Part shown: in pieces, positions 54,301 to 62,823 of the stretch
Layout of the letters: every line of letters starts with the position of its first letter
Numbering within the stretch: the first letter of the stretch is position 1
Assembly (NCBI RefSeq): GCF_900128425.1
Contig: NZ_LT635781.1
Coordinates: 52,656-116,655 of the forward strand
Reading direction: 5' to 3'
DNA: 64,000 nucleotides
DNA from: Anaerococcus urinomassiliensis
Lineage (GTDB): Bacteria > Bacillota > Clostridia > Tissierellales > Peptoniphilaceae
The notes under the pieces: generated by a model
Databases searched by the model: none
Seen by the model: the letters and a program-made list of their open reading frames with translations, nothing else
What the model was told of the DNA's origin: nothing
Made by a program: the position numbers and the translations under genes

Positions 54301-54572
54301 TCTTTTCTGATATTATGGAAGGCCTGACGGATTTTATCATCGTCCAAAATATCTTCACCTTCCAAAATCTTTAGCTTGCTAAATTGATTGTCATTACCAG
54401 GAGGGAAGTTTATTCTCTCTACTTTGCCTATAAGGGAGGTATATCTTTCAGCAAGCAATCTGATTTTTGAAACAGAACCTTGGGGATCAGTATATACATA
54501 GTCTTCAGCTAAGCTTGCCAGCTTGTATAGATATGGCCAGTTTTCTTTTAGGACCTCAAAGTTTGTTGACAT
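51330..54572 (-). CDS. hsdR: Type I restriction endonuclease subunit HsdR
   Basis: 1080 residues. N-terminal DUF4145-like helical region (1-150), nuclease motif with KADYMLFLGLKPVGIVEAKK (D...E-x-K), then a superfamily 2 translocase: Walker A ALATGTGKTRLA, DEAH IVDEAHRGY, GLTATPALHT, and helicase C motif QMIGRATRL. A helical C-terminal domain follows. First gene of the hsdRMS operon. RBS AGAGGTGAATC. It looks intact, so the frameshift in hsdS would leave R and M without a recognition subunit. Confidence 0.95.
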   Translation of the reverse strand: MSTNFEVLKENWPYLYKLASLAEDYVYTDPQGSVSKIRLLAERYTSLIGKVERINFPPGNDNQFSKLKILEGEDILDDDKIRQAFHNIRKEGNQAVHYQYDDTDKAMAILREAHYLTNWFVEVYGNYDIDTNPNFINPVRIIEKQEEISKEDEKEFSNSLMELEKKTSSLTEEELTRQANIRRRKSRSFTNSDLNEADTRTLLIDPKLRQAGWIADSKSINWQVGTRPEDGKNMAIAEVPVKNGKADYMLFLGLKPVGIVEAKKFGKDISQDLEQGKIYAKNLKSLSFYQGVEDDKVADSQGQSYETKEIPFIYASNGREYLKQLESKSGIWYLDNGNKSIAKPIGSFHSPENLKQILDQRIKEAESKLKTEEYPDFASRYYQKEAVAAVDNALINGKDRMLLALATGTGKTRLAISIMYRFIKSKRFRRILFLVDRKSLGIQTQDALKDIEVEGKSISDIYNIKELYDVNPDIETKIQVATVQGMVQRLFYQEDDSKIPKAGDYDFIIVDEAHRGYVEDRDMTDDELNFASSETYISQYRRVIDYFDAKILGLTATPALHTTEIFGPPIYTYTYKQAVIDGYLVDYGAPISMKTLLNQNGIKFDKDQEVEVYRKDTGTIEKYLLEDELNFDVESFNKTVLTESFNRVILNELTNYISPNGPGKTLIFAASDNHADMIVNMLKEAYLDNGFDISDDSIQKITGSIYNQDKVIRQFKNEKNPNIAVTVDLLTTGIDVPEITNLVFLRRVRSRILFEQMIGRATRLAPDIGKDYFTVYDPVRLFEFLEDVSDMKPVVKKPHQSIEDILVDIENVQSLDQFTYHKEELIGKLQRKKQRLSEESIKELEESLDLDSLDDFLRDVKDMDQQKILAFGEYFKKIEAKRNSSSYQYIISHHEDEIIEVGPDYGKDAKKPGDYLEEFKKFILENIDLIPALNIVVTSPKDLTYKDLKQIELVLKDANFDTRKLNDAWNESKKDYITADIISFIRTAALGEELLDHEDKIRKVMRKVYGMAKWNPMQMDLLKKIETQLLASPVLAPSAKEYFDTTEVWRQQGGYNFMEQRFGNQIDTIIKTINENLYAA

Positions 54573-54694
54573 GATTCACCTCTGTAATTACTTACTTTTT
54601 TGTCTGTACTATTTTTAGAAATTCTTACATATATTATATCATTAAAAGATATTATTATAGTATAAGTTTTCCTTTAAATGAGTTTAGGAGGGGC

Positions 54695-55156
54695 TTAGTA
54701 TTTATTCTCCAAGTCCAACAATTTTTCTTTTGTATCAGGACCGTAGGCAAAGCCTCCCATTGTGCCATCATTTCTTATGACCCTGTGGCAGGGAATTATT
54801 ATAAAAAAGGGGTTTTTGCCTATTGCATTTGCCACGGCGCGTACGGCTTTGGGCTTATTTATTTTCTGGGCGATTTCTTTGTAGGTTTTAGTTTCTCCGT
54901 AGGGGATTTTTATTAGTTCTTCCCACACACTTTTTTGGAAAGCAGTGCCTGATATTTGCAAAGAATCATAGATATCAAATGTTTTAACCTTGCCTTTTAA
55001 GTATCCATTTATTTGTTCATAGATCTTATCACTTAGGTCTGATTTATGGTTTTCTCCTTTAACTTTTTCTGTTAGCTCTATACCTATCAAATTTTGATCA
55101 TATATTATCTTTATTATCCCAAGATCGCTTTTGTAATATGCATTCTTATTTGTCAT
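54695..55156 (-). CDS. ogt: Methylated-DNA-protein-cysteine methyltransferase
   Basis: 153 residues, Ogt-like length. Active-site motif IIPCHRVIRNDGTMGGFAYG with the acceptor Cys, and the helix-turn-helix KTYKEIAQKINKPKAVRAVANAIGKNP. It repairs O6-alkylguanine in a suicide reaction. Single gene, divergent from the glutamate-cysteine ligase. Confidence 0.94.
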   Translation of the reverse strand: MTNKNAYYKSDLGIIKIIYDQNLIGIELTEKVKGENHKSDLSDKIYEQINGYLKGKVKTFDIYDSLQISGTAFQKSVWEELIKIPYGETKTYKEIAQKINKPKAVRAVANAIGKNPFFIIIPCHRVIRNDGTMGGFAYGPDTKEKLLDLENKY

Positions 55157-55231
55157 TTATTTCTTTACCGCCCTTAAATATTTCTTTTTTGTCGTATAGT
55201 ATACATATATTATATAGTAAGTGAGGTAGTT

Positions 55232-56524
55232 ATGGACTACGAAGAAAAGATTAAAAAATTAGCTGAATATATTCGTTCAGGTGAAAAAAATAAAGATGAG
55301 TTCAAAGTGGGTTTTGAGATTGAACACTTTGTTGTCGATAAAGAAAGTTTAGAAAGTACTTCTTATGATGCTAATATATCTTCTATCATGGAAGAAATGG
55401 TGGGAATGGGCTATGAGGGAATCTATGAAAATGGCCACATCATGGGCTTAAGTGGCGACGGAGTTAGTGTTTCCATAGAACCAGCTAGCCAATTTGAAGT
55501 GGCTTTTGATTCTAGTAGGTCAGTTGATGAGCTATATGATAATTATAAGAAAATCATGACTGAGCTTGTTCCTCTTTTTGAAAATAGGGGACTTTTAATG
55601 GCAGAAGTTGGCTATCATCCAAAGTCAAAGATTGATGAAATCCCAATCATTCCTAAAAAACGCTATGACTATATGTACAAGTATTTTGCTGACTACGGTG
55701 GATCTATGGCCCATAATATGATGAAGGGGTCAACCAGCCTACAAGTTGCCATAGACTATGAGGATGAAGCAGATTTTAGGATGAAATACTTTGTGGCAAA
55801 TGCACTTTCTGTATTTTTATATAGTGTTTTTGATAATTCCTATATTTTTGAGGGGGAAGTTTACCAAAAAAGGAATCTCCGTCAAACAATTTGGGAAAAC
55901 TGCGACAAGGATAGGACTGGGATATATTCTTTCTCCTTTGATAAAGACCTATCTTATGAGACCTATGCAAGAAAAATACTAGAAACTCCTAGCATCTTTA
56001 TAAATAAGGATGGAGCTGATATTTATACAGGAAAGACTCCTTTTGCTGAAATTTTTGATGATGATATGTCTGAGGAGATGATTTACCATGCCCTATCAAT
56101 TGTATTTCCAGATGTTAGAGTCAAAAAATATATAGAAATTCGTATGCCTGACAATATCCCATATCCATATAATTTTGCTGGTATTGCCCTTATTAAAAAT
56201 ATTTTCTATGATAAGGACATTCTAACATACCTTTACAAAGAATTTGCTGATATGGACTATGATAAGGCCCAAAGCTTAAAAGAAATGGCAACAAAAGAAG
56301 GCATCAATGCCATTTACAAGGACAAAAAAATCTATGAATGGGTCTTAGATATCATGGGAAAAATCAAAAATGATAGGAAATTTATAGATCCACTAAAGGA
56401 ACTTTTGGAAAAACAAATGACTCCAAGAGATATATACGAAAGTTTATACAAAGAAGACCCTCAAAAAGCAATTTATGAATTTTCTGTAAATAGCTTTATC
56501 AAGGATAATTATGGCAAAAATTAA
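55232..56524 (+). CDS. Glutamate-cysteine ligase, plant/EgtA-like (GCS2) type
   Basis: 430 residues. FKVGFEIEHFVVDKES near the N-terminus with the metal-binding Glu pair, GDGVSVSIEPASQFEVAF, MKGSTSLQVAIDY and YIEIRMPDN fit the GCS2 glutamate-cysteine ligase family. It makes gamma-glutamylcysteine from glutamate, cysteine and ATP. No glutathione synthetase is nearby, so the product may be used as such. The 3' end overlaps radA by 14 bp. Confidence 0.85.
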   Translation: MDYEEKIKKLAEYIRSGEKNKDEFKVGFEIEHFVVDKESLESTSYDANISSIMEEMVGMGYEGIYENGHIMGLSGDGVSVSIEPASQFEVAFDSSRSVDELYDNYKKIMTELVPLFENRGLLMAEVGYHPKSKIDEIPIIPKKRYDYMYKYFADYGGSMAHNMMKGSTSLQVAIDYEDEADFRMKYFVANALSVFLYSVFDNSYIFEGEVYQKRNLRQTIWENCDKDRTGIYSFSFDKDLSYETYARKILETPSIFINKDGADIYTGKTPFAEIFDDDMSEEMIYHALSIVFPDVRVKKYIEIRMPDNIPYPYNFAGIALIKNIFYDKDILTYLYKEFADMDYDKAQSLKEMATKEGINAIYKDKKIYEWVLDIMGKIKNDRKFIDPLKELLEKQMTPRDIYESLYKEDPQKAIYEFSVNSFIKDNYGKN

Positions 56525-57875
56525 GAAAGCTTACGAGTGCTCCAATTGTGGCCATAGGGAAGCTCACTGGGCTGGCCAATGTCCATCTTGTGGTAAGTGG
56601 GGGACTTTGGCTGAAGTTACCGTAAAGGAAACTAAGGCAAGTTCTAGTGGGCTTATCGATGATAAAACTTCCAAAAAGTTAAAGGCTATCATGGTAGATT
56701 CTAATTCAAGGATTAGGTCTGATTTTGAAGAATTTGACAGAGCTGTGGGCGGAGGTCTTGTCCCAGATAGCGTTTCAATACTAACAGCCCGCCCAGGAGC
56801 TGGTAAGTCAACCCTCTTGCTCCAACTTTCCAAATCCTATGCCGATAGGGGGCTAAAAGTTCTCTATGTTTCTGGCGAGGAATCCGAAAGTCAGATCAAA
56901 TCACGTGCTGATAGGATTATGGAAAGTTTGCCGGAAAATGTATGGGTCCTTTCGACAAATTCTATGGATAGTGCAATTAGTGAGATTAAAAAAATAGATG
57001 CAGATATAATATTTCTAGACTCTATACAAACTTTTACCCTGGCAGAATTTGACAACAAGGCAGGAAGTCCGACCCAAACTATAGAAGTTGCAAATAAGGC
57101 TGTAGAAATCGCCAAGGACGAGGAGAAAAAAAGAGCAGTCATAATGATTGGCCATATGACTAAGTCTGGCGAAATGGCAGGTCTTCGTACTTTAGAGCAC
57201 TTGGTCGATACAGTCTTGGTCCTAGATGGACAAAGCGACGAAGACCTAAGGGTTCTCACATCGACTAAAAACAGATTTGGCAGAACTGGTGAGATTGGCC
57301 TATTTTCAATGACAGAAGATGGACTAGTAGAAATAACAAATCCTAGCGAGTACTTCATCACCCAAAGGGAAAATGAAATCGAAGGCTCAGCTATTTCTGT
57401 CACCAAGGAAGGTTCTAGACTCCTAGAAGTAGAAATAGAATCTCTAGTTTCCAAGTCATTTTTGCCATATCCCCAAAGGATAGGAGATTCGCTCAGAAAG
57501 GATGACCTCAATACGCTAATTTCTATACTTCAAGAGCGAGCAGGTCTAAATCTTTTTGATTACAATGTGATAATAAAAACAACAGGTGGCCTAAAGCTTT
57601 CTGAACCATCGGTAAATCTTGCTATAATGATTTCAATTGCCTCTTCATTACTAAAAAAACCGGTTGACGACAAGACAGTATTTATAGCTGAAGTAGGTCT
57701 AACCGGAGAGCTTAAAAAAGTTCCTCAAATCAAACAAAGAGTAAAAGAGCTTCAAAGGCTTGGCTACAAGAAATGCTATGTGGCAAAAAACTCTCTTGAT
57801 CTTAAAGACTTTGCTGATATAAAGGTATTGCAAATGACAAATATAAAGGATGTAATAAGCGACTTGTTTTATTGA
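56511..57875 (+). CDS. radA: DNA repair protein RadA
   Basis: 454 residues. N-terminal C4 zinc finger (CSNCGHREAHWAGQCPSCGKW), RecA-like ATPase with Walker A ARPGAGKST, the diagnostic KNRFG motif, and a C-terminal Lon-protease-like domain (after about 290, GLKLSEPSVNLAIMISIASSLLKKP). A DnaB-family branch-migration helicase in recombination. Translationally coupled to the ligase gene before it. Residues match the family throughout. Confidence 0.96.
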   Translation: MAKIKKAYECSNCGHREAHWAGQCPSCGKWGTLAEVTVKETKASSSGLIDDKTSKKLKAIMVDSNSRIRSDFEEFDRAVGGGLVPDSVSILTARPGAGKSTLLLQLSKSYADRGLKVLYVSGEESESQIKSRADRIMESLPENVWVLSTNSMDSAISEIKKIDADIIFLDSIQTFTLAEFDNKAGSPTQTIEVANKAVEIAKDEEKKRAVIMIGHMTKSGEMAGLRTLEHLVDTVLVLDGQSDEDLRVLTSTKNRFGRTGEIGLFSMTEDGLVEITNPSEYFITQRENEIEGSAISVTKEGSRLLEVEIESLVSKSFLPYPQRIGDSLRKDDLNTLISILQERAGLNLFDYNVIIKTTGGLKLSEPSVNLAIMISIASSLLKKPVDDKTVFIAEVGLTGELKKVPQIKQRVKELQRLGYKKCYVAKNSLDLKDFADIKVLQMTNIKDVISDLFY

Positions 57876-58022
57876 TGGATAAAATCTTTGGACTCTGGCT
57901 ATGCTTATGCTCGCGATGGTCTTTAAGGCTTTTATACAAGAAAAGTTGAATATAAAAGAATTGATAAAAATATCTACTAATTAAAAGTTGTGTCAATTAT
58001 AAGGTGAAAGCTTTGAAAAGCT

Positions 58023-58049
58023 TGCAAACATTTAACTTGATAGTATAAT
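58023..58049 (+). promoter_or_regulatory. Promoter of flavin-lipoprotein gene
   Basis: TTGCAA (58023-58028), 15-bp spacer, TATAAT (58044-58049). The -10 overlaps the first of two operator-like repeats. Confidence 0.55.
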
Positions 58050-58075
58050 CACTTTTATGTTAACTTGATAGTTAA
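58032..58075 (+). promoter_or_regulatory. Paired operator repeats before FMN-binding lipoprotein
   Basis: TTAACTTGATAGT occurs twice, at 58032-58044 and 58060-58072, 28 bp apart. The second copy is a perfect dyad TTAACT-tgat-AGTTAA (58060-58075); the first overlaps the -10. It looks like a binding site pair for a dimeric regulator, unidentified. The remaining gap back to radA (57876-58022) contains nothing clear. Confidence 0.55.
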
Positions 58076-58120
58076 AGCAAAAATAAATACATTTTAAATG
58101 TATGCAAATAGGAGAGGATT

Positions 58121-58531
58121 ATGAAAAACTTAAACAAATTTGCCCTAGTAGCAGCTATGGCATTCACATTTGCAGCTTGTGGAAACAATGCAAATGAAGC
58201 AAAACCTGCTGATGATGCAGCAAAATCAACAGAAACAACAGAAGAAACTGTTCCAGCAGAAGAAGCAGCACCAAAAGTAGGTGAAGCAACAGCTGCAGGT
58301 TACGGTGGAGACATAAAAGTAACAGTTCACTTTGGTAAAGATGGAAAAATCGAATCAATCGATACAGACCATACAGAAACAGAAGGTGTAGGAGCAGACG
58401 CTATTCCAGAACTAGAAAAAGCTGTTGTTGAAGCTAACGGCACAGAAGGCGTTGATAACGTATCTGGAGCTACAGTAACATCTGAAGCATTCAAAGCAGC
58501 AGTTGACGAAGCAATAGTAAATGCAAAATAA
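58121..58531 (+). CDS. FMN-binding lipoprotein, extracellular electron transfer type
   Basis: 136 residues. Lipobox FAAC (Cys20), an Ala/Glu/Thr-rich linker, then one FMN_bind domain (about 58-136) with the flavinylation motif VSGATVTS, where the Thr is covalently linked to FMN by an ApbE-type transferase. Similar to PplA-like lipoproteins of flavin-based extracellular electron transfer. No apbE gene lies in the window. Own terminator; the next gene carries the same domain. Confidence 0.88.
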   Translation: MKNLNKFALVAAMAFTFAACGNNANEAKPADDAAKSTETTEETVPAEEAAPKVGEATAAGYGGDIKVTVHFGKDGKIESIDTDHTETEGVGADAIPELEKAVVEANGTEGVDNVSGATVTSEAFKAAVDEAIVNAK

Positions 58532-58544
58532 GAATTAAAAGGTT

Positions 58545-58584
58545 AGCTATCTTTGACCTTTAAGTCAAAGGTAGCTGTTTTTTT
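58545..58584 (+). terminator. Terminator between the two flavoprotein genes
   Basis: AGCTATCTTTGAC-cttt..-GTCAAAGGTAGCT (one G-T pair) followed by TTTTTTT. Confidence 0.85.
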
Positions 58585-58624
58585 GGAAATGTTTGTTATA
58601 GGATTATCAATATAAGGAGGATAA

Positions 58625-60475
58625 ATGAAAAATCTTAAAACTCTAGCAATGGCATTGGCCCTAACTTTAAGCTTGGCATCTTGTGGCAATCAAACACAGA
58701 ATCAAACAAAAAACGATAGCCAAGTAAGTGAGGAGACACAAAGCGAAAATTCAAAAGAAAGAGCAGAAGAAACATCAGAAGATAAAACTGAAACAGCTGA
58801 TTATTCAGACATACAAGGTACATATAATGGCAAGGCTACTGGCTATGGATCAGACATAGAAGTAGCTGTTGATATTGAAAACGGCGTAATAACTGACATA
58901 AAAACAACAGAAAACGAAACAAAGGCGGTAGGTTCCCAAGCTCTTGAAAAGATGAAAGAAAGAGTAATCAGATCTAATAGCATAGACGTAGATAGGGTAT
59001 CTGGAGCGACTATTTCTTCAGCAGCATTTTTATCAGCCATAGACGAGGCTTTGCAAACAGCAGGAATTGATGCTGATAAACTTGCCAAAGAAGATACTGA
59101 AGATGAGAAAAAAGATTCTTATGATACAAGCGTTGTAGTAGTAGGAGCTGGTGGTGCTGGACTTTCTACAGCAATTGAGCTTGCTCAAAAGGGTGTAGAT
59201 GTTATGGTTGTTGAAAAAGCAGGCATTACAGGTGGTAATACTGCCTATGCATCAGCAGGAATGAACGCCGCAGAAACACGCCTACAAAAAGAAAATAATG
59301 TGCCAGATACAGTGGATCTTTTCGTAAAAGATACTATGGAAGGTGGCAAAAACTTAAATAACCCAGACCTAGTAAATATTCTAGCAAGTCAATCTTCAGA
59401 TGCCATAGACTGGCTAGAAGAAAATGGAGTTGTCTTCAAACAATTGAAATTTTCTGGTGGACAAAGTGAGATGAGAACCCATGCTCCACTAAATGATGAG
59501 GGCAAATCTATCCCGGTTGGTTCATACTTGGTAGACAAATTGACCCAAAAAGCCAATGAACTTGGCATAGAAATAGTATATGATGCCAAGGTAAATGAAG
59601 TTATCATGGAAGATGGAAAGGCAAAGGGAGTAAAGGCAGAAACAAGAGATGGTTCTATCACAGTAAATGCCGATGCAGTAGTAATAGCAAGTGGTGGTTT
59701 TGGTGGCAACATGGACCTAGTAACTCACTACAATCCTGATCTAGAAGGCTATGTATCAACTAATGCCAAATCAATAGAAGGTGACGCTATTGGCTTCTTG
59801 GAAGAAATTGGTGCAAACTTCATAGATATGGACCAAATCCAAATTCACCCAACAGTTTACCAAAAAAATGGATCGCTAATATCTGAAGGTTTACGTGGAG
59901 AAGGAGCAATCCTTGTAAATAGCAAGGGAGAAAGATTCTACAACGAACTAGAAACAAGAGATAATGTATCAGCTGCTATCCTTGACCAAGATGGCAAAAA
60001 CGCATGGCTAATAGTTGACCAAGGAATGTATGACCAATCAGCAACTATACAAAAATACGCAGAAAAAGGCTATATGGAAGAAGCAAGTGATATGAAAGCC
60101 TTGGCTGAACTAATAGGATGTGATGAAGAAACTATTACTAAAACGATAGAAGGCTGGAATGAGATTGTTAAAAACAACCAAGACCCAGACTTTGGACGCC
60201 AAGGTATGGATACAGTAACAAGTGATCTATCCAAGGCTCCATACTATGCAGTACAAATAGCACCAGGTATCCACCACACCATGGGCGGAGTTGAAGTAAA
60301 CACAAAATCTGAAGTAATAGACAAAGATGGAAATCCAATCCCAGGATTATATGCAGCAGGTGAAGTCACAGGAGGAGTTCACGGAGCAAACAGATTAGGC
60401 GGTAACGCGATCACAGATATAGTAGTATTTGGTAGAAATGCTGCCAAAAACGCAAGTGAATATATAGGTCAATAA
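58625..60475 (+). CDS. Extracellular flavinylated fumarate reductase-like flavoprotein
   Basis: 616 residues. Lipobox LASC, an acidic linker, FMN_bind domain (about 65-140) with VSGATISS for covalent FMN, then an FAD-binding fumarate reductase/UrdA-type domain: VVVVGAGGAGLSTAIELAQKG, GGNTAYASAGMNAAET, RTHAPLN, LRGEGAILVNSKGERFYNE, HHTMGGVEVN and GEVTGGVHGANRLGG. An extracellular reductase for fumarate or a related enoate, receiving electrons through FMN. RBS TAAGGAGGA. The substrate is not determined by sequence. Confidence 0.9.
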   Translation: MKNLKTLAMALALTLSLASCGNQTQNQTKNDSQVSEETQSENSKERAEETSEDKTETADYSDIQGTYNGKATGYGSDIEVAVDIENGVITDIKTTENETKAVGSQALEKMKERVIRSNSIDVDRVSGATISSAAFLSAIDEALQTAGIDADKLAKEDTEDEKKDSYDTSVVVVGAGGAGLSTAIELAQKGVDVMVVEKAGITGGNTAYASAGMNAAETRLQKENNVPDTVDLFVKDTMEGGKNLNNPDLVNILASQSSDAIDWLEENGVVFKQLKFSGGQSEMRTHAPLNDEGKSIPVGSYLVDKLTQKANELGIEIVYDAKVNEVIMEDGKAKGVKAETRDGSITVNADAVVIASGGFGGNMDLVTHYNPDLEGYVSTNAKSIEGDAIGFLEEIGANFIDMDQIQIHPTVYQKNGSLISEGLRGEGAILVNSKGERFYNELETRDNVSAAILDQDGKNAWLIVDQGMYDQSATIQKYAEKGYMEEASDMKALAELIGCDEETITKTIEGWNEIVKNNQDPDFGRQGMDTVTSDLSKAPYYAVQIAPGIHHTMGGVEVNTKSEVIDKDGNPIPGLYAAGEVTGGVHGANRLGGNAITDIVVFGRNAAKNASEYIGQ

Positions 60476-60488
60476 TAATTAATATAAT

Positions 60489-60530
60489 AAAGCAAGTCTT
60501 AAATAATTTTGAGACTTGCTTTATTTTTTT
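60489..60530 (+). terminator. Terminator after fumarate reductase-like gene
   Basis: AAGCAAGTCT with complement AGACTTGCTT, 12-base loop, followed by TATTTTTTTT. Confidence 0.85.
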
Positions 60531-60574
60531 TACTGCTTTTGGGTAATCTTATATTAATAAGTAAGGAGGGATCT

Positions 60575-60676
60575 ATGGCTAATATAATTAAATTTCCAAA
60601 TTCTTTTGCCAAGCCAGTATTTTCAAGTTTTATGGATAGGTGTAAGATTTTTTCTGCAAAAGTTAAAATATATTGA
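60575..60676 (+). CDS. Possible small protein, 33 residues
   Basis: An excellent RBS (AAGGAGGG, 60563-60570) lies 4 bp before an ATG that opens MANIIKFPNSFAKPVF and runs to a TGA at 60674-60676. The peptide ends SAKVKIY. No family. The RBS is the only support; it may be a remnant of a longer gene. The rest of the 305-bp gap (60677-60780) holds only AT-rich sequence before the next gene. Confidence 0.35.
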   Translation: MANIIKFPNSFAKPVFSSFMDRCKIFSAKVKIY

Positions 60677-60780
60677 GTGGATTTTGATAGATTTTGTATT
60701 TATCTAGATGACTAAAACTTTAAAAATAATTTTGATAATGTATACTTTTATTAACGATAATATTTAATAGAAGGTAAAAA

Positions 60781-61641
60781 ATGAAAAAGAAATCCATGGC
60801 CATACTAGCCTTGCCATTAGTGATAATTGCCTTATTTGTATTACTTAGGAATAATAGCAGAGAAGTTTATACCTACAATTCCAAGGCTTTGTATGTATAT
60901 AATTTGACTGACGATAGGGAAGTCTTGGCCGAAAATGAAAATGAGAAACTTCCTATGGCTTCTCTTACAAAAATGATGACTGTTTTGCTAGGTCTAGAAA
61001 AAGTGAATGACCTAAACGCCATAGCTCCAGTTGACATAGAAACTTACCAAAAACTAGTAGAAGAAAATGCATCAATGGCAGGGTTTTATGGTGGAGAGCA
61101 AACGACTTATAGGGACTTACTTTACGGGGCTATGCTCCCATCAGGAGGAGAAGCAGCAAATTCCATAGCCATAAATATTTCTGGATCAATAATTAGTTTT
61201 GTAGAGCTAATGAATGAGAAAGCAGAGGAACTAGAATTAGAAAACACTCACTTCCAAAATCCTGACGGTTTGGACCAACTGGGCCACTATTCAACAGCCA
61301 AAGATATGGCTATGCTATTAAAGTATGCCCTCCAAAACGAAGACTATAGGGCGATTTTTACAAGAAAAGATTATAACTCTTCTTCTACAGCAGACCACCC
61401 AGATGGGGTATATATGCAAAGTACGGTATTTGAAAAACTTGACCAATACCAGGAAGAAGGATTTGAAATAATCGGTGGCAAATCAGGCACGACTGAAAAG
61501 GCTGGCCAATGTTGGGCGACCCTTAGCGTAAAGAATGGCAAAGAATACATTATTGTAGTTATGGGATCCCCATACGAAGATATTGACAATCCAGAGAATG
61601 GACAGATAAGAGACACCTTGGATATACTTGAAAGATTATAA
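60781..61641 (+). CDS. D-alanyl-D-alanine carboxypeptidase, S11 family
   Basis: 286 residues. N-terminal membrane anchor (about 6-23), then the penicillin-binding active-site motifs: SLTKM (SxxK), SGGEAAN at the place of SGN, and KSGTT (KTG box). Single-domain and short, so a low-molecular-weight peptidoglycan carboxypeptidase outside the membrane. The second motif reads SGG rather than SGN, a moderate deviation. Followed 9 bp later by manA; they may share a transcript. Confidence 0.88.
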   Translation: MKKKSMAILALPLVIIALFVLLRNNSREVYTYNSKALYVYNLTDDREVLAENENEKLPMASLTKMMTVLLGLEKVNDLNAIAPVDIETYQKLVEENASMAGFYGGEQTTYRDLLYGAMLPSGGEAANSIAINISGSIISFVELMNEKAEELELENTHFQNPDGLDQLGHYSTAKDMAMLLKYALQNEDYRAIFTRKDYNSSSTADHPDGVYMQSTVFEKLDQYQEEGFEIIGGKSGTTEKAGQCWATLSVKNGKEYIIVVMGSPYEDIDNPENGQIRDTLDILERL

Positions 61642-61650
61642 GGAGAAAAA

Positions 61651-62595
61651 ATGCAAAAAGTTTTAATGTTAGACGGAAAGTTTGTAGATAAGATTTGGGG
61701 AGGGGAACGCCTAAGAGAAGAATTTTCCTATGATATAGAATCTGATAGCGTAGGAGAATACTGGGCAGTATCAGCTATGGAAGAATTCCCATCACTTATC
61801 ATAAATGGAGAATTGGCAGGGGAAAATCTCATAGAAGTATATAAGAATGAGAGAGAACTTTTTGGAGATCCCAAAGAAGCAACTTTCCCACTTTTGGTAA
61901 AAATTATCGATGCCAAAGAGGATTTGTCAATCCAAGTTCACCCAGATGATCAGATGGGTAAAAGAGTTGAAGATTCTCTTGGTAAAACCGAGTGCTGGTA
62001 TATATTAAATGATAACGAATCTTCCATCATATATGGGCTAAATGCCAAGGATAAGGACGAGGCAGTAAAGCTTATAAATGAAAGAAAATGGGAAGAAGTT
62101 TTAAAGGAAGTTCCAGCAAAAAATGGAGACTTTTTCTTTGTACCAGCAGGCACAGTTCATGCTATCAAAAAGGGCTGTTTAATACTAGAAATTCAACAAG
62201 CTAGTGATGTGACCTACAGACTCTACGACTACGATAGAAAAGATAAGGATGGCAATTTAAGAGATCTTCACATAGAAAAATCTATAGAAGCTATAAAACT
62301 TAATGATATTGACAATAAAACAGAAACAAGTGTCGATGGAGACCTAAGACTTACAAATCTTACCGATAATGAATTTTTCCAAGTGAGAAAATATGAAATA
62401 AAAGGCAATAAAAGCTTTAATCGTGATAGCGACTATTTGATAGAAGCTGTAATCGATGGGGCTGGGGAATTAATAGTAGATGGAGAAACATATCAAATCA
62501 AAAAGGGAGACTTTTTCATATTGACAAATTTAGTCTCTTCATATGAATTTGCTGGCGACTTGACTATTGTCGAATCTAACGTAGTTAATAAGTAA
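61651..62595 (+). CDS. manA: Mannose-6-phosphate isomerase, class I
   Basis: 314 residues, short bacterial form. Zinc-binding motifs SIQVHPDDQMGKR and TECWYIL, plus VPAGTVHAIKKGCLILEIQQ and YDYDRKDKDG, are those of ManA of Firmicutes. Interconverts mannose-6-phosphate and fructose-6-phosphate in the cytoplasm. RBS AAGGAG. Ends at a very strong terminator. Confidence 0.94.
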   Translation: MQKVLMLDGKFVDKIWGGERLREEFSYDIESDSVGEYWAVSAMEEFPSLIINGELAGENLIEVYKNERELFGDPKEATFPLLVKIIDAKEDLSIQVHPDDQMGKRVEDSLGKTECWYILNDNESSIIYGLNAKDKDEAVKLINERKWEEVLKEVPAKNGDFFFVPAGTVHAIKKGCLILEIQQASDVTYRLYDYDRKDKDGNLRDLHIEKSIEAIKLNDIDNKTETSVDGDLRLTNLTDNEFFQVRKYEIKGNKSFNRDSDYLIEAVIDGAGELIVDGETYQIKKGDFFILTNLVSSYEFAGDLTIVESNVVNK

Positions 62596-62597
62596 TT

Positions 62598-62640
62598 AAA
62601 ACAAACTCTTACAAAAATAACTAGTAAGAGTTTGTTTTTT
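62598..62640 (+). terminator. Terminator after manA
   Basis: CAAACTCTTAC with complement GTAAGAGTTTG, 11-base loop, followed by TTTTTT. Confidence 0.88.
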
Positions 62641-62712
62641 ACAAATAATGAAAATGCTTACATATTTTAGAGATTTTTATATAAATTTTGTGAAAATTTA
62701 TACCTAAATGTA

Positions 62713-62749
62713 TGAAAACGTTGCTATATTTTTTAATATGTATTAAAAT
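62713..62749 (+). promoter_or_regulatory. Promoter and operator before sugar ABC ATPase
   Basis: TTGCTA (62721-62726), 17-bp spacer, TAAAAT (62744-62749). The sequence TGAAAACGTTGCTA (62713-62726) covers the -35 and shares the TGAAAACGTT core with the malE operator at 42573-42586 (on the opposite strand). Confidence 0.55.
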
Positions 62750-62823
62750 TAGAGTGTTAGAAGTGAATAGAAATATTTAAAATACTTTTAAAAGATTTCA
62801 GATAAATTGTTAAGGAGGGAAAA

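Noticed and set aside
57892..57983. Short ORF MLMLAMVFKAFIQEKLNIKEL after radA
   Set aside because: No RBS, no promoter, only 29 codons; probably chance or a decayed remnant.
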